NCBI RefSeq assembly: GCF_900007165.1
Contig: NZ_CYGY02000011.1
Coordinates: 124,001 to 188,000 of the forward strand
Direction: 5' to 3'
Length of the DNA stretch: 64,000 bases
Source of the DNA: Paraburkholderia piptadeniae
GTDB lineage: Bacteria > Pseudomonadota > Gammaproteobacteria > Burkholderiales > Burkholderiaceae
Part shown: piece by piece, positions 51,450 to 60,464 of the stretch
How positions within the stretch are numbered: position 1 is the first letter of the stretch
Layout: each line of letters opens with the position of its first letter
Notes under the pieces: model-generated
Databases searched by the model: none
Seen by the model: only the letters and a program-made list of their open reading frames with translations
What the model was told of the DNA's origin: nothing
Made by a program: the position numbers and the translations under genes

Positions 51450-52409
51450 ATGCGTGCTGTACCGGACCGGCCAATGCGCTTCGACATGGAGTCGCTGCGC
51501 ATCTTCGTGGCCGTCGTGGAGGAAGGCAGCATTGCGGCTGCATCGGGACGCACGCACCTCGTCGCATCGGCTGTCAGCAAGCGCGTGTCCGATCTGGAGA
51601 CCGACGCGGGCACGCCGCTGCTCTATCGCCATAGCCGGGGCGTGCAGGCGACGCCTGCGGGCGAAGCGCTCTATCACCACGCGAAGCGGCTGATCGAGCA
51701 CGTGCAGCAGATATCGGATGAATTGTCGGAGTATTCACAAGGTCTGCGCGGACATGCGCGCATCTACGTGAACTTCACGGCGATGGTCCAGTATCTGCCG
51801 GGCGCGCTGCATACGTTTCTGCGCGCGAACCCCGAGGTGCGCGTCGACATGGTCGAGAAGAGTAGCGACGAAGTGGTGCAGGGCATCGCGAGCGGCATGG
51901 CGGATCTCGGCATCTGCTCCGCGCCGCGCGACTCGCTGCAAGACCTGCAATGGCGCACTTATAGCGTCGACAAGCTGGTGCTGATCGTGCCGGACGGTCA
52001 TCGGCTGTCGCGGCGCGCGGCGGTCAAGTTCGCCGATGCGCTCGATGAAGACTTCATCATCATGCCCTACGCCACGTCGATTTCGAAGCTGTGCCGCGCG
52101 GCGGCCGAGCGCGAGGGCCGCCGCTTGCGCGTGCGCATCGAAGTGACGAGCTTCGAGGGCGTGCGAAATATGGTTGGCGCGGGACTCGGCATCGGCGTGC
52201 TGCCCGAGGGCAGCGTGAGGCCCTACGCGCAGACGGCGAGCTATCGGGTGATCGAACTCGACGAGCCCTGGTCGCTGCGCCCGATGCTGATCGTCGCGCG
52301 CAACTTCGATACGCTGCCGCTGCCCGCGCGCATGCTGGTCGATCATCTGGCCAAGCACGGTGCAGCGTCTGCCGGAGCAATGGGCGTCAGCTCTCCGCCT
52401 TCGACATGA
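51450..52409 (+). CDS. LysR-family transcriptional regulator
   Basis: LTTR of 319 residues. N-terminal HTH about 15-72 (LRIFVAVVEEGSIAAASGRT, then SAVSKRVSDLETDAGTPLLY), followed by the effector domain (about 100-300) with LPEGSVRPYA. AAAGGAGTACCA before ATG fixes the start. It is divergent from the OYE-MFS pair across 280 bases, the classical arrangement for a LysR activator of a catabolic or detoxification operon. Its 3' end overlaps the convergent KfrA-like gene by 23 bases. Confidence 0.92.
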   Translation: MRAVPDRPMRFDMESLRIFVAVVEEGSIAAASGRTHLVASAVSKRVSDLETDAGTPLLYRHSRGVQATPAGEALYHHAKRLIEHVQQISDELSEYSQGLRGHARIYVNFTAMVQYLPGALHTFLRANPEVRVDMVEKSSDEVVQGIASGMADLGICSAPRDSLQDLQWRTYSVDKLVLIVPDGHRLSRRAAVKFADALDEDFIIMPYATSISKLCRAAAEREGRRLRVRIEVTSFEGVRNMVGAGLGIGVLPEGSVRPYAQTASYRVIELDEPWSLRPMLIVARNFDTLPLPARMLVDHLAKHGAASAGAMGVSSPPST

Positions 52410-55008
52410 CGGCCGTGGCCGGGTCGTATCGATAGCCCTTCTGGGCCAGCTGCTGCGCCATCGTCGAGCCGATCAGCTTCTTTTGCGCTTCGCGGAAGAC
52501 CAGTTCGTGATCGGGCTTGAGCCGCTCCAGCTCGACCGACAGTCGTCGCAGCAGCGCCACTTCGCCCGTGCTGCGCGCGTCGATGAACAGGATCTTCTCA
52601 TTCGCCTGGTCGAGCCGCTGTTTGATTTCCTTCGCGTACGTGACCCACTGCTCGGCATTGGCGCGCAACTCGTTATAGGCCTTTGTGTGGGCTTTCGACT
52701 GAGCCTCGATCTCGCGTTGCAACGCGGCGATTTCGTCCGCGGTCGTGGCGGCTCCGGCCTCGATGCCGGCCTGGTGCTCGCGTTGGGCGTCCCTTGCCGC
52801 TGTCGCTTCGCGCTCTTGCTCGGCAAGGCGCTGCTCCAGTTGCGCGGCATGCTGTTCGGCTGCGTCTGCGCGTTCCTTCGCTGCGGATGCTTCGTGCGAG
52901 AGGCGCTCGCGCTCCGCGTCTGCGGCCGTCCTGGCCTCGGTCATCGCGGCGATCTGCGCTTTGGCCTCTTCTTCGAGTTTCCGCGTGACGCGCTGAAGTT
53001 CTTCGAGCCGCGCCGCCGCTTCTTCTGCCTTCGCAGCGCTTGCCTGCTGCTCTGCTGTGAGGTTTTGCTCTAGCTGCGCGGCGCGCTGTCCGGCTGCGTC
53101 GGCGCGTTCCTTCGCTGCGGATGCTTCGTGCGAGAGGCGCTCGCGCTCGGCGTCTGCGGCCGTCCTGGCCTCGGTCATTGCGGCGCTCTGCGCTTTGGCC
53201 TCTTCTTCGAGTTTCCGCGTGACGCGCTGAAGTTCTTCGAGCCGCGCGGCCGCTTCTTCCGCCTTCGCAGCGCTTGCCTGCTGTTCCGCTGCAAGGGTTT
53301 GCTGCAACTGCGCGGCGCGCTGTTCGGCTGCACCGGCGCGTTCCTTCGCTGCGGATGCTTCGTGCGAGAGGCGCTCGCGCTCGGCGTCTGCGGCCGTCCT
53401 GGCCTCGGTCATTGCGGCGATCTGCGCTTTGGCCTCTTCGAGTTCGCGTGTGATGCGCTGAAGTTCCTTACCCGCTTCTTCCGTTTTCGCAGCGCTTGCC
53501 TGCTGTTCTGCTGCGAGGGTTTGCTGCAACTGCGCGGCGCGCTGTTCGGCTGCACCGGCGCGTTCCTTCGCCGCGGATGCTTCCTGCGAGATGCGGTGCA
53601 GTTCGGCGTCAGCGGCAGTCCTGGCCTCGCCCATCGCGACGATCTGCGCCTTGGCTTCGTCGAGTTCCAGCGTGACGCGCTGAAGTTCTTCGAGCCGCGC
53701 CGCCGCTTCATCCGCCCTTGCAGCGCTCGTCTGCCGCTCGGCTGCGAGTGCGCCGCGGGTTTCGTCGAGTTCGGCCTCGAGCGCCGCGAGCCGCGCCTGT
53801 CGCTCGCTCGCCTGCGCTTCGGCGGCTTCGGCACGCGATGTCGCCGCGCCCGCCTCCTGTGACCAGCGCGCCACTTCTTCCGTCTTTGCCTGGCACGTGT
53901 CGTTCAACGTGGACACTTCGCGCCGCGCCTCGTCGCGCTCCTGTGTGAGCCGCGCGATCTCGTCGTGCTGGCTCGACACGGTTGCGGCCAGGCCTTCATT
54001 CGCGTTGCGCTGCTCGTCGAGCGAAGCCTGCGTCGCTTCGAGCTTCGTTTCCGCCGTCGACGCCCGTTGCGCGAGTTCTTCGACCTTCGCCTCCGCCGTT
54101 TCGGCGCGGGCGGTCGCGGAGGCCAGTTCGGCCTGAACGCGCGTCGCGGTCTCCTCCGAGGCCTGCAACCGGCCGCGGTGCGCCTCCAGTTCAGCCTCCA
54201 GCGCGGCGACCCGCGCGAGGCTCTCGCTCGCCTGCGCGGTGGCGGCATCGGCGCGCGACACGGCGGCGCCCGCCTCCTGCGTCCATCGCTCCACTTCGGA
54301 GGCCTTCGCCTGACATGCGTCGTTCAACGTCGCGATTTCGCGCCGGGCGTCGTCACGCTCCTGCGTGAGGCGCGCTATTTCGTTGTTCTTGCCCGAAACC
54401 GTCGCTGCGAGCCACTCATTCGCCTTGTGCTGCTCCACCAGCGACGTCTCGGCGGCCTCCCGCCTGGTCTGCTCCGCCGATGCATGCTGCGCCGACTCCT
54501 CCGCCTTCGCCTCGGCCGTCCCGGCGCGAGCGGTCGCAGCGGCAAGCTCCGTGCGGGCGCGCGTCGCCGCATCGTCCAGCGCCTGTAGTTCGCTGGTCAG
54601 TCCGTCGAGCCGGTCGCGGCCCGTTTCGACTTCCTTTTCCGTCTTTTGATATTCGGCCAGCGCCTCGTCGCGCTCCTTCAACGCGACGACGAGCTGATGG
54701 TCCACCGCGCCCAGACGGTCGCCGAACACCTTCGACGTGGCGTCGTGAGAGGCCGTCCAGAGCCGGTGTGCGATGTTCATCAGGGCCTCGGCGAGGTCGT
54801 CCGGCACTTCGGCCTGGACCTGGGCCGGCGGCGTCTGGGGCTGTCGCGCGTCGCGCCAGCGTTGCAAGGCGACCGCGACGGCAACGATCGATCCGCTGCG
54901 AACCTCCGACCAGATCGTCACTGGGGAAACTTCACGGCCTTCCTGGGTCATGCGGTCTGCGATTGCAGCAACCTGTTCGTCGATAGTGGTGTCTGCGTCT
55001 AGGGACAT
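52387..55008 (-). CDS. KfrA-like DNA-binding coiled-coil protein
   Basis: A long protein of 873 residues. About 8-120 is a KfrA_N-type domain (TIDEQVAAIADRMTQEGREV, TIWSEVRSGSIVAVAVAL), which in plasmid KfrA binds DNA. The rest is almost pure Ala/Glu/Arg heptad coiled coil, ending in a conserved short tail (KKLIGSTMAQQLAQKGYRYD). Three near-identical 78-residue blocks and a related fourth sit in the middle. Plasmid KfrA proteins are about 300-350 residues and aid partition, so this one is greatly extended. ATG at 55008 follows GAGGCGCTT. A filament or scaffold role in DNA organisation is inferred. Confidence 0.85.
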   Translation of the reverse strand: MSLDADTTIDEQVAAIADRMTQEGREVSPVTIWSEVRSGSIVAVAVALQRWRDARQPQTPPAQVQAEVPDDLAEALMNIAHRLWTASHDATSKVFGDRLGAVDHQLVVALKERDEALAEYQKTEKEVETGRDRLDGLTSELQALDDAATRARTELAAATARAGTAEAKAEESAQHASAEQTRREAAETSLVEQHKANEWLAATVSGKNNEIARLTQERDDARREIATLNDACQAKASEVERWTQEAGAAVSRADAATAQASESLARVAALEAELEAHRGRLQASEETATRVQAELASATARAETAEAKVEELAQRASTAETKLEATQASLDEQRNANEGLAATVSSQHDEIARLTQERDEARREVSTLNDTCQAKTEEVARWSQEAGAATSRAEAAEAQASERQARLAALEAELDETRGALAAERQTSAARADEAAARLEELQRVTLELDEAKAQIVAMGEARTAADAELHRISQEASAAKERAGAAEQRAAQLQQTLAAEQQASAAKTEEAGKELQRITRELEEAKAQIAAMTEARTAADAERERLSHEASAAKERAGAAEQRAAQLQQTLAAEQQASAAKAEEAAARLEELQRVTRKLEEEAKAQSAAMTEARTAADAERERLSHEASAAKERADAAGQRAAQLEQNLTAEQQASAAKAEEAAARLEELQRVTRKLEEEAKAQIAAMTEARTAADAERERLSHEASAAKERADAAEQHAAQLEQRLAEQEREATAARDAQREHQAGIEAGAATTADEIAALQREIEAQSKAHTKAYNELRANAEQWVTYAKEIKQRLDQANEKILFIDARSTGEVALLRRLSVELERLKPDHELVFREAQKKLIGSTMAQQLAQKGYRYDPATAVMSKAES
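52820..53664. repeat. Tandem coding repeats within the KfrA-like gene
   Basis: The phrase GGCCTCGGTCAT recurs at 52933, 53167 and 53401, exactly 234 bases apart, with a diverged copy 222 bases further at 53623. Each unit encodes a 78- or 74-residue coiled-coil block and adjacent copies are nearly identical in DNA. A longer, older duplication (about 420 bases) is visible upstream in the gene around 53849 and 54269. Confidence 0.85.
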
Positions 55009-55141
55009 AAGCGCCTCGAGAATCAAAGGGGCCGGGCGAAAACTGGCTCCCGCGATACATTACTACGTTCTGCGCGATACGCTATGAAAGAACCGCGCCC
55101 ATAGGTATTCGGAGGGCATTTCCTGGAGGGGATCGGCCGGC

Positions 55142-55167
55142 GCACGGCATGAGAAGTTATGCCGTGC
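55142..55167 (-). terminator. Hairpin downstream of hpnL-like gene
   Basis: GCACGGCAT-GAGAAGTT-ATGCCGTGC has perfect 9-base arms, 43 bases after the stop of the leftward hpnL-like gene. No T-run, so a terminator role is likely but not proven. Confidence 0.5.
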
Positions 55168-55209
55168 AGGCATCGAAGAACCGGCCAATTGACGACGCCG
55201 GCGACGCCG

Positions 55210-56178
55210 TCACCGCGCGTTGCGCAGAGAAAACTGCCACGCGAACAGGCCGGGGATGAAGATCAACAAATCTCGAATGCGCCGCGCGCCGGCCAACGCA
55301 AGACTGGTCGCCGGCTCGATGCCGAGCCATCCGCCGATCAGCACGAAAGCGCCTTCCTGAATTCCCAGCGCGCCCGGCACGACGAAGGCCGCGCTGCTCA
55401 CCGCCTGGATCAGCACTTCGATGACCAGCGCCGCGAGAAAGCTCACATTTGCGCCGAGAAAATGCAACGCGAGCCAGATTTCGAGCGCCGTCGCGAGACA
55501 TTGCAGAGGTTGCCAGAAGAACAGATAGCGAAGCACGACGGCGCGCCTGCGCCAGATCACCTTGATCGACTGATCGGTTTTCACCGAGTGGCCGACCAGC
55601 GCGGTGAGCTTGCCGCTCGCCAGCCGGTCGAGTCCTCGCGACACCAGCGCGAACGGATTCGTATGCTGCACGAGCGCGAACAGGATCGGAACGGGCACGA
55701 GCAGTGCCGTGCTCCATGCAAGGCCGCCGACCACGTGTCCCGTTGCCGAATCGCCGCGAGCCGCGAGAAATCCGATCCCTGCCATCGTGAAGACGAACTG
55801 GCTGATGATCGTCAATTGCATGTCGACGACGAGACTCGCCGCCGCAGTCGACGCGCGCACGCCCCAGCGCCGCAACAGCTGGAACGAGACCAGTTCGCCG
55901 CCGACGCGGGCAACGGGCAACATGCAATTCACCGACTCGCGGATCCACACGAGCTTCAGCATCGAAAGCAGACTGGGCCGATTGGCGCCGCGTATCAGCG
56001 TTTGCCAGTCGCGAGCGTTCGCCAGCATCGGCAGGACGTGCGCAAGCCCGGCGACGAGCAGCCCTGCGCCCGCATCGCGCAAGAGACCCAGGACCTCCGT
56101 GGGATGACTGCGCCATACGACGAAAAGCGCAATCACGAGACCTGCCAAAGCCGCGAACCTGCTGACGTGCCTGATCAT
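55210..56178 (-). CDS. hpnL: HpnL-like flippase-type membrane protein (lysylphosphatidylglycerol synthase TM family)
   Basis: A 322-residue polytopic protein of the LPG_synthase_TM/UPF0104 type with 7-8 membrane segments. VARVGGELVSFQLLRRWGVR (about 90-109) and SSAAFVVPGALGIQEGAFVL (about 262-281) are the family signatures. Proteins of this group in hopanoid loci are called HpnL; others (AglD2, MprF N-half) move lipids. The ATG at 56178 gives a good first membrane segment, although no strong ribosome site is visible. It lies 32 bases after hpnI, so the two are likely co-transcribed. Lipid export or flipping is inferred. Confidence 0.82.
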   Translation of the reverse strand: MIRHVSRFAALAGLVIALFVVWRSHPTEVLGLLRDAGAGLLVAGLAHVLPMLANARDWQTLIRGANRPSLLSMLKLVWIRESVNCMLPVARVGGELVSFQLLRRWGVRASTAAASLVVDMQLTIISQFVFTMAGIGFLAARGDSATGHVVGGLAWSTALLVPVPILFALVQHTNPFALVSRGLDRLASGKLTALVGHSVKTDQSIKVIWRRRAVVLRYLFFWQPLQCLATALEIWLALHFLGANVSFLAALVIEVLIQAVSSAAFVVPGALGIQEGAFVLIGGWLGIEPATSLALAGARRIRDLLIFIPGLFAWQFSLRNAR

Positions 56179-56210
56179 CGAATTGGATTTGGGTGCGAAG
56201 CTACCGTTGC

Positions 56211-57401
56211 TCAGTCGGTGGAAGAACTGGCGGGCGCGGCTTTGAGCAGGCCATCGTCGTCTACGTCGAAACTCACGCCTCTCCAGACAACGCGCGAAGA
56301 AAGCAGACTCGCGAAAAGAATGGCAAAAGCCACCACGTCCCACAACGGCAAAAGCCACGGTTCACGAACGGAGCGCTTCAGCGCAAGATCCATGCGGCAC
56401 TGAAGCACGAGCCTCGCGCACAAGGCGGCTGCGAGCAGATACATCGTCCACAACGGCGCACTTGCGAACACCAGCGCGAGTAGCGCCAATGGTAACGGGT
56501 AACTCACGGCCGAGCCAAGATGGCCATACGGATCGATTCGCCGGATGGTTCTGCTCCACCGCAGCTCATGCTCGACAAGCCGTGCGGGCGTGGACTCGGG
56601 GCATGCGTGGCCGATCACGAAACCGGGGACCACCACGCGCTGCCCTGCCGCTCTCACTGCCATACCGATTGCGTGGTCTTCCGCGAGCAGATCCGCAAAC
56701 TGGCGCAGCCCGCCGATTCTATCGAGCGTTTCGCGGCGCATCGCAATGGTCTGACCAAAGCACGGTTGCGCAAGGCCCAATGCAAGCGCGATCAGCACGC
56801 CGGGAAGAAACTGGTAATCGACGGCTCTCGCCGAGAGCTTCGGCCAGAAACCGGGGTCGGGCGCCCCCACGTACGCGCATGTGACGAGGCCGACGCCTTC
56901 TGTCTGAAGTTCGCCCATCACTCTGCTGAGGTAATCGCCGCCGACCGCGACGTCGCTATCCGCAAACACGTAATGCTCGTGGACGGCCGAAGGAAGCATG
57001 TTGAGAAGATTGCTGACCTTCCGGTTGCAGCCGTGCAATTCGCTATTCGCGACCACGGTGATATGCGCGTCGGGGTAGAGGCGTTGAAGCTCTTTCACGA
57101 CGTCGAGCGCGGGATCGTTCGGATCGTGAACACCGAACAGGTACTGTACGTCCCCCTCGTAATCCTGTTCGCAGAAGGTTCGCAGATTCGACAGAAGCGC
57201 GGTTTCCATTCCGCGCAGCGGCTTGATTACCGTGACGGGCGGAAAGCTTTTGGGCTGAGGCGAGCTTCGCGCGAAGAACCAGCCGACCAGCGCGGCGGCC
57301 GCGACGGTGTACAGAATGCCAAATGCCGCACATGCGCCACACAGGCAAGCCAGAAATTCGCGTACGTGTCCGACATTCGAAACCAGCGTACTAATCGCCA
57401 T
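56211..57401 (-). CDS. hpnI: HpnI-like hopanoid glycosyltransferase (GT21/ceramide-glucosyltransferase type)
   Basis: A 396-residue membrane GT2/GT21 enzyme. One N-terminal hydrophobic segment (about 15-42), PPVTVIKPLRGMETALLSNL (about 54-73), the nucleotide DxD-type region YVFADSDVAV (about 143-152), the acceptor block EDHAIGMAVR and the Q/RxxRW motif HELRWSRTIRR (about 284-294), then two or three C-terminal membrane helices. It matches HpnI, which transfers a GlcNAc unit to bacteriohopanetetrol. The usual partner deacetylase HpnK and HpnJ are not in the window. Weak ribosome site. Confidence 0.85.
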   Translation of the reverse strand: MAISTLVSNVGHVREFLACLCGACAAFGILYTVAAAALVGWFFARSSPQPKSFPPVTVIKPLRGMETALLSNLRTFCEQDYEGDVQYLFGVHDPNDPALDVVKELQRLYPDAHITVVANSELHGCNRKVSNLLNMLPSAVHEHYVFADSDVAVGGDYLSRVMGELQTEGVGLVTCAYVGAPDPGFWPKLSARAVDYQFLPGVLIALALGLAQPCFGQTIAMRRETLDRIGGLRQFADLLAEDHAIGMAVRAAGQRVVVPGFVIGHACPESTPARLVEHELRWSRTIRRIDPYGHLGSAVSYPLPLALLALVFASAPLWTMYLLAAALCARLVLQCRMDLALKRSVREPWLLPLWDVVAFAILFASLLSSRVVWRGVSFDVDDDGLLKAAPASSSTD

Positions 57402-57974
57402 TGGAAGTGCCCGATGTGAAGGTTCTATGAATCAGGCGTTCTGCCGACGCCGTAATCGATGAGTCGCAGCCGCACGTGAAGAACCGCAGAAGCGCGGAGT
57501 GACACGAAGCGGAAACACCGGGGACGACCGCCGTTCCAATGAACGCTTCGCGAGGTTGGAAGAGGCTGATCAACGAACAACGATCGCGATTGAGCAGGCA
57601 AAGGCGATCGTAGTGGTACAACCTGAAGAAAACATTAAAACTGTACGGCCTTTATATTTCGGTTGATTACAGCGGGATTTATTCAATTTAATGCCTCGCA
57701 TTTATCGACATTGAAATATTTCCGCAATACAAATCGCGCTAATTTGAAAGGTTAGAAGCGCCCGCAATCGACGCAACCGCCTGTGCCCAAACCCACACAC
57801 GATGGCGGAAAAGAGAGCGACCTCGGCGGTTCCATGCGGTCTCGCCCATGCACAATCAGAGCCATATCCGGCCGGTCCCGCGCGCGCATCGACGCGACGC
57901 GCACGCAGCCAGCCGCACACGCGCACTGACAATGCGCACCGACGGCGACAACCACGCGCCAGCATGGAGAAGCG
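57402..57974. other. Divergent intergenic region with an AT-rich core
   Basis: About 570 bases between hpnI (leftward) and the GT9 gene (rightward). Bases about 57610-57750 are markedly AT-rich against a GC-rich background. TTGATT near 57663 followed after about 17 bases by an ATTTAAT element could be a rightward promoter. No supported ORF. Confidence 0.5.
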
Positions 57975-59156
57975 ATGGGTTGGAAAAGTCTGCTGATCGA
58001 AACGCCGGTCTGGCTGACCGGCCGGTTCTGCCCGCCACGTTTTGACCCGCGGCGCGATACGCCGCGTGAAATTCTCGTGCTGCGCCCGAACGATTTCGGC
58101 GAACTGCTCACCACGACGCCGCTCTTCGAAGCGCTGCGCGAGCGCTTCCCGACGACGCGCCTGATCGCCGGCATCGGCAGTTGGGGGCGGCCGATACTCG
58201 AGAACAATCCGTTCATCGACGAGATCGTCGAACTCGACGCGCCCTGGAACAACAAGCTGATCGATGACCGCTCGCATCGCAACGTGTTGCGCTTTTTGTG
58301 GAAGTCTCCGCAGGTCGCCGCGCTGCGCGCGCGAGGCGGCTTCGACGTGGCGATCGACGTGCTGGGCAGCTATATGGGTGCGTTGCTCATGATGCGCGTG
58401 GGCGCGCGGTATCGCATCGGCGTGCGCGGCTATCGCGGCGGATGGAGCGCGTGCCAGGCCTACGTCGAATATGCGAGACGCCAGTGCGGACGCGCGGCGC
58501 TCGCGCAAGGCGAGTTGCTCGGCGCAACAGTGCTGCCCGAAGTGCGCCCGCAACTCTTCCTGACGGGCGACGAGCGCACACAGGCCGCACACATCTGGAG
58601 CGCCGGCGACGTGCCCGGCCGCAGAACCGTGCGCATGATCGTCGGCGTCGGAGCCGGCGTGCCGACCAAGGCATGGCCCGCGCAACAGGTCGGCGTCGCG
58701 CTCGCGCACATCGCCCACGCACTCGAACAGGGCGGCTGCGCTTGCGACATCGTAATCGTCGGAAGCGAAGCGGATCGGGCGCGCGCCGCCGAGGCAATCG
58801 CCGCGGCGGGGCCGGGCGTGCCCGTTCGCTCGCGGGCCGGCGAAGCGTCCATGCGCATCGTGTTCGCGCTGACCGAAAACGCGGACGTCATACTGACGAA
58901 TTCTTCGATGTTGATGCATGTCGCGGCCGCGTTCCGCCGTCCGACCGTTGCGGTGATCGGCGGAAGCGTGACAAGACCGGAAGTTCACGACGCGATATGG
59001 GGTTATCCGCCGCCTTATGTGAGCGTGTCTCCGCAGCAGTATGTGCCCGGAGAACACGCGAAGAACTGGCCGGGCGTGGAGCGCGTCGTGCAAGCCGTGC
59101 TGCTGTCCGTACCGACAGACGACGAGGCACGCGCGCGCGTCGGGGCGGCGGCCTGA
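57975..59156 (+). CDS. GT9-family glycosyltransferase (heptosyltransferase-like)
   Basis: A 393-residue soluble GT-B enzyme. N-terminal half begins EILVLRPNDFGELLTTTPLF, the GT9 signature LRxxxxGDxxxxTP in variant form (Asn-Asp-Phe-Gly). The C-terminal half has the nucleotide-sugar pocket VGVGAGVPTKAWPAQQVGVA and LTNSSMLMHVAAAFRRPTVA. TGGAGAAGCG before ATG. The family transfers heptoses or other sugars to LPS core; in exopolysaccharide loci such enzymes have other sugar roles. It stands between the hopanoid genes and the EPS genes. Donor and acceptor unknown. Confidence 0.85.
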   Translation: MGWKSLLIETPVWLTGRFCPPRFDPRRDTPREILVLRPNDFGELLTTTPLFEALRERFPTTRLIAGIGSWGRPILENNPFIDEIVELDAPWNNKLIDDRSHRNVLRFLWKSPQVAALRARGGFDVAIDVLGSYMGALLMMRVGARYRIGVRGYRGGWSACQAYVEYARRQCGRAALAQGELLGATVLPEVRPQLFLTGDERTQAAHIWSAGDVPGRRTVRMIVGVGAGVPTKAWPAQQVGVALAHIAHALEQGGCACDIVIVGSEADRARAAEAIAAAGPGVPVRSRAGEASMRIVFALTENADVILTNSSMLMHVAAAFRRPTVAVIGGSVTRPEVHDAIWGYPPPYVSVSPQQYVPGEHAKNWPGVERVVQAVLLSVPTDDEARARVGAAA

Positions 59157-59181
59157 CGGCGCCGCCCATTCTTCCCGCTAC

Positions 59182-60342
59182 TTATTGCGGCTCGTCCGTC
59201 CACGTGTAGGTCGGCAGCGTGCTGATGGGCTGTCCGATCTGCAACGTGATGTCGCGGTGCGAGAGCAGCTCGATATTGCGCGGATCGCCCTGATAGCGCC
59301 GAACGTCGCCGTTGTCGTTGATGTACACGATCACGTTGCCCATCACACCCGCCACGTTGGTGGTCGTCAGCGGTTCGCCCCAGATGTCGAAGAACTGGCC
59401 GAGCGTAAAGGCCTTCACACTGGGCGTCTCGATGTGGATGATCCCCGTCGAATCGTGCGTATGCATCTCGTAGTTGCACGCTGACGGAATGCCGATTTGC
59501 GCAGGCAGCGCAAGCCCTTGACCATCTCTGACGATCGCCACGTGCGCGTGCACGTGATAGGCCTCGCTCATGCCCACGCCGCAGACGATGCCGTCGACAG
59601 GCCCACCCGTGCCGCCCGTCGGCGTGCTGCCACTCGCCCAGTTAGGGGCGCCGATCGTGCCGCCAAAGGTAAGGGCGATCGGCTGCTGCTGATTGAACGG
59701 CGGAGGATCGTTCCATGTGTAAGTGGGAATCTGCGCGAGAGGCGTGCCGACCATGATCGTCACTTCACCATGCACGGGCAACGGGAGGCTCGCGAGATCG
59801 CCGGTGTATTTCGTGAGCGTGCCGCCATCGTTCACATAGACCGTGACAGGCCCCGTCAATCCCGCGACATTCGACGTCGACAGCGGCTGCCCCCAGATCG
59901 CGAAGAACTGGCCGAGCGTAAAGGACGCGCCGGAACTCGAGTCCATGCGGATCTTGCCCGTCTGATCGTCGGTGTGCAGCGGATACGCGCAACCCGTCTG
60001 CACGGCCATCGTAGGCTCGACGGTCCCGATGTTTTCAGGCAATGCCAGCAGCCTGCCGTTCATATAGATCGACAGATGCGAGTAGGTGTACGCATTGCCG
60101 CGTGGGCCGCAGTTCAGGCCGCTCACCGGTTGTCCCGTTCCACCCGTTGCTGTCGAGCCCGCAGGCCAATTCGTATCACCGAGCGTTGTGCCGTCGTCGA
60201 CCTTCGTCGCGGCAGCGAGTTGCGGCGAACTCGTGCTGCCGGAAGACGAGGAATTCGATCCGCCTCCGCCACCTCCGCCGCAACCCGCTAGCGCAAGAAA
60301 AGCGCTAACGACCATCACCCTTGCACCGATGCTATTCCACAT
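59182..60342 (-). CDS. Lipoprotein with duplicated His-containing domain
   Basis: A 386-residue predicted lipoprotein: lipobox LAGC (Cys about 21) and a Gly/Ser-rich linker precede two homologous domains (about 55-210 and 225-386). Both contain TGGTGxPVxG, then H-x-x-I, an x-x-x-H-T/x-D segment, FTLGQFFxIWGxPL with NVAG, and VYxND. The second domain has YHVHAHVAI and YEMHTHDSTGIIHIE, which looks like a metal site; the first has YSHLSIY and YPLHTDDQTGKIRM and lacks most of these His. AGCGGAGTCCGAC before the ATG at 60342. Not a family I recognise. Convergent with the GT9 gene. Confidence 0.7.
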   Translation of the reverse strand: MWNSIGARVMVVSAFLALAGCGGGGGGGSNSSSSGSTSSPQLAAATKVDDGTTLGDTNWPAGSTATGGTGQPVSGLNCGPRGNAYTYSHLSIYMNGRLLALPENIGTVEPTMAVQTGCAYPLHTDDQTGKIRMDSSSGASFTLGQFFAIWGQPLSTSNVAGLTGPVTVYVNDGGTLTKYTGDLASLPLPVHGEVTIMVGTPLAQIPTYTWNDPPPFNQQQPIALTFGGTIGAPNWASGSTPTGGTGGPVDGIVCGVGMSEAYHVHAHVAIVRDGQGLALPAQIGIPSACNYEMHTHDSTGIIHIETPSVKAFTLGQFFDIWGEPLTTTNVAGVMGNVIVYINDNGDVRRYQGDPRNIELLSHRDITLQIGQPISTLPTYTWTDEPQ

Positions 60343-60464
60343 GTCGGACTCCGCTTTAGTCAATGAACAATCTTGTCGGCTCGTACGCTGAGTCATGCAA
60401 GCTCAGCGGAAGAAACCGTATTCGTGCGTCATCGTGTCTCCACGTGTCCGCATGCCTTTTTGCT

